From NCBI GenBank assembly GCA_001655205.1, contig LPNZ01008925.1, positions 16,293-80,292 of the forward strand: DNA of 64,000 nucleotides, in the 5' to 3' direction. Both the position numbers and the translations under genes were made by a program. Position 1 is the first letter of the stretch; each line of letters starts with the position of its first letter. This stretch comes from Lenisia limosa. Lineage: Eukaryota; Breviatea. Of the stretch, positions 37,872-48,800 are shown piece after piece. The notes under the pieces are model-generated. The model was not told the origin of the DNA. It did not search any database and worked only from the letters and a program-made list of their open reading frames with translations.

Positions 37872-38686
37872 CTTGTGAGCAGTACGTTTACTGGCAAACA
37901 CAGAATCTTCTTTTTCTTGATTAAATCTCTTCTCCTATATAACCCTAACCACAATATCTCAACTAGGCTGTCTCAAAATTAAAAAGGACCGCTTTGAGAA
38001 AAAAAAACGCGGTTTGTCCTAGAAAAGATCCTGAAGATCATATGACAAACAGTCCTTTTGGCCATGAGTAGAGTTTACTCTAACCCCTTTTGTCTGTCAA
38101 GCAAAAATTTGATAGCTTCGCTTGAACAATGTGATTAGCCATTAATACACATAGCTCGGAATTCAGTATTGAAAGATAAAATAGGGTACGTTGCTTTCCT
38201 CAATTGCATTTATGAGCCTTATTTGGATGGCCACAGGGGGTTTGAAATGTTGGAACCAAAAAAAATTCGACGACTGTACCTCAAGAAAAGGTGTTAGAGG
38301 AGGCTAATAATTGAACTGATTTTGGGAGATTTATGAAGAAAAGTCGAAATAGTCCAACCGCGGCCAAGAACCACAATCAGTCCGATTTCCGATACTTCTT
38401 GGTAATAATCGAACAAAAGAAGAAGAATGAGAAATTGAATCATTTCAATTACTTTTACTCGGCTAGGCTGGAGTTAAAACCTTGTTTGTGAAAAACGGTG
38501 TTTTGGTTACCATATCATTCCAAACAAAGACTCGAAGATTCGAACAACCCAAAAACTCTGATGCACATCTCGCTTTAAAATAATAAATATATAAATATAT
38601 TGTGGACAGAGTGACCGCCTTGGAGTGAAACCAGGAACTAAGTAAACCAAAGAAAAAGAAAGAAATAAACCTCACAACATACACCT
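37872..38686. other. Intergenic spacer between two minus-strand genes
   Basis: About 815 bp, AT-rich. It should contain the promoter of the Ser/Pro protein and the 3' end of the FAM227 gene. An imperfect hairpin (AAGGACCGC ... GCGGTTTGTCC) lies at about 37984-38020. No gene supported. Confidence 0.45.
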
Positions 38687-41309
38687 CTAATGACACGGCT
38701 CCTCCACCACCTCCACATTGGGGTCGTCTATACTGTTGGCAAGATGAAACACCACAACTTCCCCCGCCAGTGCCTTGACCACCGCCGGTTGTTGGAGGGT
38801 GGAGTGTTTGGCCTGAGGTGTTAACAATTTCACATTGTTACAGGAGATTACCTGGGAAACCTCTTTCCGAGCTCGGACACGTCGATTGTGTTCCTCCCGT
38901 GCTGCGGTGTGGCTTTCCTCTATCGCCGCATCTTGAGTGTAACAACAGGTACAAAAGTGCGACACCCACTCCATCGGTCAACTTGGTATTGGCTTCTGTC
39001 TGTGCTTGCTTTGTTGATGTCGCGATATGTTGAGTAGCCTGCAAGGCTAAAACGTAAGCTTTCGGCAGTCTCAACGTACTCTGCATGGGTCTGTTTGGAG
39101 AGAGTCACAAGGGACGTCTTCCTATCTCGGTCTAATGCATGCCGTCTGAAATATCAACCCTTATTGTTTTCCAATCATGTCTGTTACAAATCTCACTTAA
39201 GATAATGGGCGACCAAAGGTGAATGGCCGAAGCAGTTGAAGAACTCTCTTGAAGCTCTTGGTGTACGCACACACACGGCAGACTAAACCATGATGGGGAA
39301 ACTACAATTCAAAACGAACCTCGACTTTTCGACGCCCAACATCGTACAACCGAATCAGTGCTGAGTCCGACACAGCAACCGGCAAACCAACGCCGTCCTC
39401 TTTGACAACAGGAAGGTCATCCGCGGCAGCTGGCACAACAATCTGCACATGTAAGGAGCCGTAATCCCCACAAGTCGTACCTGGGGGGGTGTTGCTTCCT
39501 TTGGCCGTGATATTGAATGCCCTGTTCCTGGTCGTTTGCTCTGGCGTGACGTGCTCCTCAAACTTCGTAACGAAGGCGTGCGGCCTTCTGTGGCAAACGA
39601 CATGGAGCCTGACTCAATATCATATAGAAGGCTTGCAAGGGGGTCGTCACGTCGACTGAGTCGTTGTCTCCGCCTTTGACTGTTGAAAACATCGCCCATT
39701 CCAAGGGAAGACACCAGTGCCTCTTCTACATCATTGTTGTTCTGGATGTGAGAGGACAGGAGCTGTAACAAACCTTCGCTCTTCCCATATAGGGACCCGA
39801 CCCTTGATCATGATGTGAGTCACGTGACCTGGTGGCGGTCAGATTGCAACAAATAAACACAAACCAGTCTCTTCGCATCCGTGGTTCCTCCTGGTACACC
39901 GGCATTGAGGACGGAGCGTTGCCGAGTCGCATCATCAGGCGGTCGCGCACTCTTCCCCGCGGCGCGTGCATGCTCTGTTGGCTGGCGTCTGATGAGTTGT
40001 TTCTTCGCAGAGGGAAAGACCCACCCGGTTGGCCCTACAGAATGGAAAGTGAAACAGGCTTAACAGTTTATTTCATTTTGAATTAAAAGTGATTGTTTAA
40101 ACATCCTGGATTAGTATTGATTAAACCCATCCTTTCTTACAGTTGCTAGTGTAATTTTCATCCAAATTTAAGAACACACTACCAAAACGAAGCCGCGCAA
40201 ACCTGAGATGCTACAGACACATTGCGTTGCAAAGGATAAATGGGGGGAAGGGACGTACGAGGAGATGTGATTCTAAAAGGTCATCTAACGGTTCACCATG
40301 AGCAAGCGAGAACCCCACAAACACAGCACTACTATCCTGAAGAGCCGCCCTGGCTGACGGCTGACGGAGCCGCGTGGTGGCCGGACCAGACCGATGTGCC
40401 GATGTGCCAGCATTGACAGTCTAAGGATAAGCACTAAAAGAAAGCCCCTCACAGGTCCTTGCTGGGCAGTCAGTCGTCTGGATAATGTTGGCATCAGTTC
40501 TTGAAGAGGCCAGTCAATCCAGTATGGCGAGGATGGGACGACACCTTCCTCGTCAACAATTATCATCGTGTATACATATACTATATGTAATATGTATATC
40601 ATATCTTGTGATATCATATCATATGGTAATAATTAACCACTAAACAAGGAACAAGTGATACAAAATAGATCGAAGAGTTCTCACCAGTTGTCCATTCGAA
40701 AATGGTGATTGAAAGATTTTCTCTGAACTCTGTTCCAAATCCCTTTAATGACTTCGGAAATGCCATGCAAAAACAGCAGAAAATAGCTTGAGACAGAGCG
40801 TCCGCATATCGCTGAAGAACCATAAAGACTAGCAGTGCTTACCAGTAAGAAACTGTCTTTAACATGAGCTGGCAGTGACAAAAATAAACTGACAAAATTA
40901 TCTGATATTCTGCCATATAAGTTATTACTGTCAACTGTGGCATCTTGGGTTTTCCCTGATCTGAAATTTGAGTCAAGCTTTCAAAGAAAATCTAGGGCCC
41001 TTACCGAGAATGTATGAGAAACCACCACCAAAAAGAGTCCAGCAGAACGTTGACTGAAGGCTAAACAGTAAACAGACCGAACAGCCCACCTTAGACGAGA
41101 AGGCCTTGAAGAATGAAGAGGATGTGGAGAGCCTCATCGCGTTCGAAACGGTTTTCATAATCTTAAAAAAAAGTCAATGAAAAGGTTGTGCAATTGCACT
41201 ACAATCACATTATAGTGTCCCAGACCCAAACCTGTGTTGGTTCCAGAGACGAAGGGAGTGGGGTGATATGGTCGGCAATGAAGCCGGGGTACGTGGCAAC
41301 CTCGAACAT
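38687..41309 (-). CDS. FAM227-domain protein (cilium-associated family)
   Basis: The start MFEVATYPGFIADHITPLPS lies at 41309. The family core follows across short introns: AMRLSTSSSFFKAFSSK, then NVLLDSFWWWFLIHS with the Trp cluster typical of FAM227, then NNLYGRISDNFVSLFLSLPA and HVKDSFLL. The next segments are YADALSQAIFCCFCMAFPKS and LKGFGTEFRENLSITIFEWT. This matches the domain pattern RIA-x-x-Y-x-x-LF-x-x-P, KD-x-F, L-x-QA-x-x-x-x-F, FP-S-x-x-x-F and L-x-x-x-I-x-W. The C-terminal half is Arg/Ser-rich (SQRRRQRLSRRDDPLASLLY), then a basic helix (AAREEHNRRVRARKEVSQ) and the end SIDDPNVEVVEEPCH at TAG 38687-38689. FAM227A/B are uncharacterised but occur mainly in ciliated eukaryotes. An exon upstream of 41309 cannot be excluded. 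Confidence 0.82.
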
Positions 41310-41443
41310 TGTCGCTGGCGCTGCAGTGTGTGCAGGCTGTGTTGGCTCCTGGGTGGTAACGCCACGTTATGCAGCATAGAGAGGGATACTGACTTAGTAT
41401 TACATCAAACAAAAATAATCACTCCTATTTGTTAATTTTCATT

Positions 41444-42060
41444 TCATAGGCCGCAAACCGGGGTGATTTTGTTGAGCTGAAGAGGTGGAACCACTGTGCT
41501 CTTTGGGGGCGAAGAAGAACTTTCTCTGACCTCCGTGAGGAACACTGCAGGGTGAGCATCTATGAGGCGTTCTTACGCTTTGTTTCGTCATCCATGTCTT
41601 CGAAGGACGTGATTGGACCTTCAATGTGGCTCAACGACGGGCCAAGACTGTTGTTGTACGACTCGAGTCTCGTCTCCAATTCCGCTATTGTGTTGGATAA
41701 CTCCGCAACAGCCTCTTCTGTCAAAGCTAAAAAGGTTATAAAGAATAGGCAGAATGAAAACCAACGCTGGTCCTCAGGCTTGGAACAAGCAGTTCGTTCC
41801 TCAGCCTCGTTCATGACATCGTCGGCAGTAATGTCAACAACCGTCGCATCTTCAAGGCTAATTTCAGGCCAATTTTGACTTTGTGTATAGTCTTCGGTCT
41901 TCATGGATGATGCAGTCGATATTTCAGACTGCGGAGCGCTATGAACACTGGAGAGAGGGCGAGTGCAAGAGTATTGGTTAGAAGGGCGTGGCATGCTAGG
42001 TGGGCGAGGTGTCATGGAAGCTGTTTCACCTGAAGTGGTAGTACTCTCTCTATAGCGCAT
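41444..42060 (-). CDS. Small coiled-coil protein, unrecognised
   Basis: From the ATG at 42060 the protein reads MRYRESTTTSGETASMTPRP, a Ser/Thr/Pro-rich stretch with QNWPEISLEDATVVDITADD. After a short intron it gives a coiled coil (TEEAVAELSNTIAELETRLE), then PSLSHIEGPITSFEDMDDET. A 32-nt intron then joins to FLTEVRESSSSPPKSTVVPP and the end LNKITPVCGL at TGA 41444-41446. The heptad-like spacing in the middle supports a two-stranded coil. It is followed directly downstream, on the same strand, by the FAM227 gene. No family recognised. Confidence 0.5.
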
Positions 42061-42822
42061 GATTTCAAGAGGAACAAAGAAGACTGCTGATATCCAAGAT
42101 TTGGTCAAAAAGAAGAGTCACATTTCGCAGTTCTACTAACTACGACATTATTCCTCCTTATTATTTATTCTTTGATATATTAACTGATGTATTAATGTAT
42201 TATATTTTAGTGATTATTTATATAATGAAATGGGTGAAGGGCGAGAAAAAGCAAGAAAACCAGGTAGCCCGAAAATATTTGATAGATTTTCTCGAGCCGC
42301 GCCGCCCCCAAATGCGAAAAGCCACACACAACAGACACACAACGGTTATATCAAATATTGCGGTACTGCGCTGACGGGACCCCAAGGAGCTGACTTCCAA
42401 ACCAGTTCCAAATTTCAAGTGGTTTATACCCCCTTGCCCCCCCCCCCCTCCCAACNNNNNNNNNNNNNNNNNNNNNNNNNNNNNNNNNNNNNNNNNNNNN
42501 NNNNNNNNNNNNNNNNNNNNNNNNNNNNNNNNNNNNNNNNNNNNNNNNNNNNNNNNNNNNNNNNNNNNNNNNNNNNNNNNNNNNNNNNNNNNNNNNNNNN
42601 NNNNNCATTCTTTCCCCTTTCCCTATTTTCCCCCAATGATACAACTAAGATATTACTAAGATACTGAGACTCCAACCTTGAGAACCTTGTTCTAATGCAA
42701 CTTTATGTAACTATGTGATAATCAAATGATTGGCATTGAATTAACTGCCAGAGTTTCCACTGCCAAAGTCAAGGTACCTTTTGGGAAATAGTAGGGGATT
42801 TATTAGAGAGAAAAGACAAAGA
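42061..42822. other. Intergenic spacer with assembly gap (N 42456-42605)
   Basis: Lies between the 3' end of exportin-7 and the small coiled-coil gene, both on the minus strand. It contains AT-rich DNA, a C homopolymer immediately before the gap and no recognisable exon. Confidence 0.5.
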
Positions 42823-45800
42823 TTAATTTCCAAGAATTGCTTTAACATCCACACGGAAGGTGTTACACAGAGAGCTGAACTTATCACGAGAGGTCCTAAA
42901 TGATCAGAACCTATTGTGAGCCTAAAAAGAAAAACATGAGTAAAGTGAAGAGCTTACGCGTCCAGGGTTTTCTTGACATCAGTAAGTGCCTCGAAGGCCT
43001 TCATAAGGGCTTCTTGGCGTTCAACAGCCTGATAAATAAGAAAAACAATAGGTGAGGTGTGTGTGTGTGGGGGGGGGTGAAACATAGCAAGGCAAAGAAG
43101 ACTTACTTGTGATCTAATGATCTCTTCACGGAGAATTACATATGCCTGCTCGTTGGTGAGGAGGAGAACAAAGAGGGGTCTACTAAGACTCCATTGGTTG
43201 GGCCAATCTTCAAAGATCACAGCGGTGAGGATGGTCTTCAGAATCAGTCCAAACTGCTCTGACTGACTATTGAACACTACAATGTCAACTTGGGTCGTAG
43301 GAGGCCTTACGTTCAATCAACACAGTGTTGTTCTTCTTTAGGGCATTGTATCTCTGAACACAAATATGCTCGAGAGCCGTACAGCAAAGGGATGAGATCG
43401 AGACGGCCACACTCTTGAGGCCATCGTGGACAACTTGCAGGATGGAGGGAAGAATCTGGATAATCAGAGGATGAGGGAGAGGGGGGGGGGGGCACAAACC
43501 TGANNNNNNNNNNNNNNNNNNNNNNNNNNNNNNNNNNNNNNNNNNNNNNNNNNNNNNNNNNNNNNNNNNNNNNNNNNNNNNNNNNNNNNNNNNNNNNNNN
43601 NNNNNNNNGACACTGTCAATAACGTCAAAGAAGGACTTGGAGAGTTTCGGGTACGACTGTAGTGTGAGAAGGAGGAAATTGAGAAAAAAAAAGAAGCACA
43701 AAAAAAAAGTTGTGGATCACCAACCATTAATTCATTCCTTGGAATGGAAAAGGCCAATCCGAGCACAACCTCCAGCGCCTGAGTCAGAGCAGGGTCTTGA
43801 TAAAGCTCAAAGACACCTAAATGTTGTGAGGATAAGATAATAGTTAACAATGATACCATTCTTCTAACTATATGTACACATACCGAAATTGCAGTAGTTG
43901 CCACCAAGTGAGTAATGGAGAATCTAGACGGTCACTTAGCATGTGCATATGAAATATATATTATTGAAAGAAGAGATATGAAGGAATGAGGACATACGAG
44001 AAGGAAGGAGTGAATCAACTTGTAGCGGTCCTTCCAGGGGTCATTTCGAGGAGGCAGGGTGACGAGACGAGATCCTGATAATAAGGGATTTTTATGAAAG
44101 AATTTGGCTCAAATGTTTTCTGAACGAATCTGTCCTTGCATGATCTCCCAAAGTAATACAAACAATAGCTCTAAAGAACTGTCTGTGGCTTACCAAGTGT
44201 TTTGAGGAGGAGGGAAGTGTGTTTGAAGAGAAGAAGCCCATTTGCAGACGAGGAGTCAAATGTTAAGCGCTGGGGGGAAGGAAATTTCGATGAAGAATAT
44301 TGGCGTAAATATACTAATCACGAACCGAAAAATCTGAAACTCCAAACAAACAAAAAACAAGCAATAACAAACAAACACGAGCAAGGGGGTAAACACGACT
44401 TCTTGACTTTCACTTACCTGATTCCTGTTTTGTACAAACTCGGACCAGAACTTCAGGACGATGTTGATCAATTCAGGACAGTCGAACCACAGTTCAACAA
44501 CCTAAGAATAAGAGAAATTTACAGGATGAATAGAAAGGTCAGCACCAAGACTAAAGCAAACCTTGATAATCAAGTCTTTGATACGCTCATACACCCTGAA
44601 ATATGAGGTCAACTCTTGAAACGAAACCCTACCATTCGAAGAAGATGGTATACGGCTTGCGCTGGCTGCACGCTGAGGCAATACCACGGAGGTCTCTGAA
44701 CATTCCCATAAGGACAAGCTGAAAAGGTGAGGACACGGTGGATTGGTTTTTGCCATTGTTTTGACATACCTTGGTGGAATCGGCTCGGAATGTCTCGGCA
44801 GAGGGAAGTGAGTTTAGGTAATGGAAGGTCTAGAGTTGTTAGGTTTGAGGTTTGTCTTTTCCCTATGAACTTTTGTGCACCATTATTTCACTAGTCAAAT
44901 GGAAAAAAATATTGACTTTGTTGGCTTTCAAGGGATAGAGCCCCTAAGCCCCCACGTTGGCATTGTTTTCAAAAATCCTTAACTATAAACATGGTTGAAA
45001 GGAGGATTGGATAGGGCTTCCCTACGATCCCAAAAAAGACTGAGTGTATCGATATATCCTCGATTGGGTGAATTAATATGACACTATAATACAATATCTC
45101 TTATGAGCGTGATGGGGTGGACGAGTTCTATTTATTAAATAGTTGTCTATCACCAAACCCGTATCCAAACAACATCTACACTTGTATTGAGCTTTTCGCA
45201 AAAGCCTTTCATTCTAATCTTGTTTGTAACCCCCCCCCCCTCTCAACAGTCTTTTTTATGAGACAAAAAAATAGAATTCCAAACATTGTGAAAAATCCTA
45301 AAAAGCCCTATTTGCTTTTTTTTGCTTTTGACCTGAAAACCCCAAGACCCACTTTTTCGAAGGGAATCATAAACTCATTGAAACGGTCTTCCCAGTCATC
45401 AGGGGTCTGAAAGTTACACCCGCCCTTTCCAGAAAAAAGACCTACCATAAAAAGGAGTTTGACAAGAGTGCTGTAGAAAATGGTGCGAGATTTAAAGTTA
45501 CCCGGGGATTCCTGGAAGGAGAAGGTGTCTTTCTGAATGCGTTAGTAGAATGAGACCAAGTTGCACCATACAGAGTGGTTTTTGAGGATGAACTGAACTG
45601 TTTCAACTTTAGTCATGTGGCGTGACGTTGAGTATCCAGAAGTCAATTCTTGGAAGAGTTGCAAGGTTGCTGTTGAGTCAGAAAAACAAACAGAACAATC
45701 AAAAAGATGAAACTCGTCTTACATTCAATGATAGAAGGGTCAGTCCAGTAGCGAAGATTGTTCGTGCTAAGGAGGTGAAAAGGGATGGTTGCTGGTATTA

Positions 45801-48800
45801 AGACCCAGCTACTTACATGTTATGTACCATGAGGTTTAGAACACCAATGTGGTTGGGGATTCCAACCATATCCTGAAGAACTTCAAAGGCCTAATCCTTT
45901 AGACAAACTAAGAGATAGAGACCAAAAGGTAAAAACTGACCTTGGACTGTGTCAAGCTATGGTCTCCAATGTAAATCTGAAAATATAAAAACGATTGTTG
46001 CGATACCCTTGAGAGAGAAAATGGCAAACCTTCTTGAAAGACTTGTAAAAATGGACGAAGGCATTTTCCAAGAGGAGAGAGCATCCGTTACAGCCGTGTT
46101 GCGTGAGCCTGGCCTCGTGCCATTGCTGAAGAGCAATTACGCGGCCTGTCAATTGTCCATCCAATCTGTCTCCCTCTTCTGAAGCGTTCATGCCAAGACG
46201 TCCCTCAATGATGGAAGCCATAATGTGCACAAGCCTGTCGTGGTCAGCCCAAGTTCATAGCGGGGTTAGGGGTTGCAGTATTATATTCAATCCTAAGGGG
46301 GGCTAACCATGTAACTTGACCTTCAAGAATTTTCAATTTTCTGAAGAGACCAGGGTTAACCGCTGCTGCTTCACTGCATTCCTAAATAAGATGAGAACCG
46401 CCTCTGGTGGAGGTAGGTGGTTTTTTTAAATGGTGTTTTCAATTTCGTACAGTGCAAATATTGTTGAAACCAACGTGTAAACCACAAAAATAAGTATACC
46501 TTGAACTGGCTGGCCACAGGATCGAAATACTGCATAATGAAGTCCGCGGTGACTTTGTACTCGCAACGTCCGATACTGCAGAGTTATTAGCGAACTAGGA
46601 GGAGTATATGTACATAATATATACTAAAGTACGGGTACCTAAAGTCGAGACAAGTGAAAATGTAAAGCTGTCAATTGTGATCATTTCCTCTGCTGTAAGG
46701 AAAGCTGCGTGGTCGTAAAGACAAAACAAATCAAAACTATATATTTTGGTGTGATTGAAAGCGAGGTGCATCGAACTTTCTGGGTTTGAGTCTTGCAAAA
46801 GTGTGTTTTGTTGAAAAGAAAAGAAGTGATATCGAAGAAAAAAAAGGGGTCATCCGGGGATCGATCCCGGGACCTCTCGCACCCTAAGCGAGAATCATAC
46901 CACTAGACCAACAACCCTCACAAAGACACAGCGATCAAATTCACTCCCGATGCTAGTTTTTCTTCAATTTCACAAAAAATTTTATATCTTATGTGAGGAA
47001 ACCCATAAAACGGTTTGCACTTCAAGTGCCCAGATCACCCGCCGCGTCACCACAGAAGTAATCACCATCCCGCCGCCTCGCTCTAGTCTGTTTACCCGCC
47101 GCCCCGCTCCAGAAGAGATCACCCTCCCTCCAGTCCGTCCCCGTTCACTCCGCCGCCGCTCTCCTACGTATCTTTTTTATCTTTGTTTTTAAACATTTTT
47201 TGTCCTTTCAAAAAAGGTCGTTTATTGTTATTTCAAAATGTCGTTAACTGAGTGTTTTTCGATAAATACATTTCTTTTCCTTTCAAAAGTCGTCTCACCG
47301 GTCTATGACACCTGCTATCGTCTCCGGGTCTGATCCTCAGTTTGTTGTCACCTTCGTCCCCGAGTCCCATCTCCCCTTCGATGTCTCCCTCTCTGTCTCC
47401 GGAGCGCCCTAAGCTCGACCGCCGCCGTCGTCGCCCACACACTCCGCTCGACTTCGACTTCNNNNNNNNNNGCCGCCCCCGTCATCTCCAGTGCTCTGAC
47501 TATGGATCCCGTCATTACCTTCCGCGGCCATGTCTGCCCTTCCCAGGGCCTTCTGCCTTGGTCACGCTTCCAGGACAGCGGAAGCTCACAGCCACCGGCT
47601 CCATTTGAGCCTAATGAGGGACCACATCCCCCACCCTATCAAGAACGAGAAGTGCTATGCCAACCACACCTTACCCCCTGACATGAAGAAGGGCCTGGGA
47701 AGCAAGCGAACTCCAACATGGAAGCGGGAGAAGATGCGCCTCCGGATCCTCAGTGACTATTTACCCACCAGACGTTGGTGGGCCGCTATCCACCCAGACA
47801 CTACACTGCCCTCTGTGCCCAGCTCCATCTCCTCCACACCAGGAATCTCTCCGCCACCTGCTCTCCGTTTGCCAACATCCAACAATGGTCNNNNNNNNNN
47901 TTGGAAGCGGGAGAAGATGCGCGTCCGGATCCTCAGTGGCTCCTTACCCACCAGTCGTTGGTAGGCCGCTATCCACCCTGCCACCCCCATCACCTCCAAT
48001 TCCTCGACCTCTTCCGCGCCGCCTCCGACCCCGTACACCCACAGACTTCGACTTCGACATCGCCAGGGGGGTCATTTCGGGTAACCTCACCACAAACCCG
48101 ACTATGACCTTCCTTGGCCCCACATGTCCGTCGTTCCTGGCGTACCTCAACTCCCACCACTAACCTCACTTCGTCTTCCAACCTCAACCATAACCACCCT
48201 ATAGCCTCCACCTATTCGATTTACAACAATTGAATACCTCCCTGTTACATTATTATGTGATAAGTGAAACCCGTAAAACGGTTTGCACTCGAAGTGCCCA
48301 GGTGGCTCCATCTTCCGAATCTAGTCCTCTCTCATCATCATTGTATTTTTTGTCTAGTTTCGTTTCTCTTTTCTTCTTTTATAAATAAACGTTTTTCTAC
48401 ACTTGCAAAAAAAAAATGCAACTATGGAAACTAAGGATTAAGTTGGTCCCGGAGGGAACTGGCCCACCTGTTTCTTAACCTTCCTCCACCTCNNNNNNNN
48501 NNNNNNNNNNNNNNNNNNNNNNNNNNNNNNNNNNNNNNNNNNNNNNNNNNNNNNNNNNNNNNNNNNNNNNNNNNNNNNNTCCTCCCCCCACTACACCTTC
48601 TCGGCGCCCCCGAGGAACTACTCTTCATACTCAGGAATTAAACCACCTTCTCTGAAGAGAGCCTGTCAAAGGGCAAGCAGCAGGAGTGGGCTACTCTTGC
48701 ACATGCACCCACCACATTGTACGTTTTCGTCTTTGTCTGAACTAGCCATGTTCCTTTTCGGATTCACATCTATGTGCTTCCGTTTACCCATTGGTGCTTA

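Noticed and set aside
41540-41580. A 17-nt intron in the small coiled-coil gene
   Set aside because: The next AG, in CCCTGCAG, yields an ordinary 32-nt intron in the same phase.
42880-42905. A possible 15-nt intron near the exportin-7 C terminus
   Set aside because: A single 62-nt intron starting GTAAGCTC and using the later acceptor GATCATTTAG gives an equally good C terminus ([10 protein letters not shown]), so no ultra-short intron is needed.
47342-48163. Arg/Pro/Ser-rich open frames in the exportin-7 intron as genes or a gag-like protein
   Set aside because: They cross N runs, overlap in all three frames because of the C-rich composition, and show no family motif.
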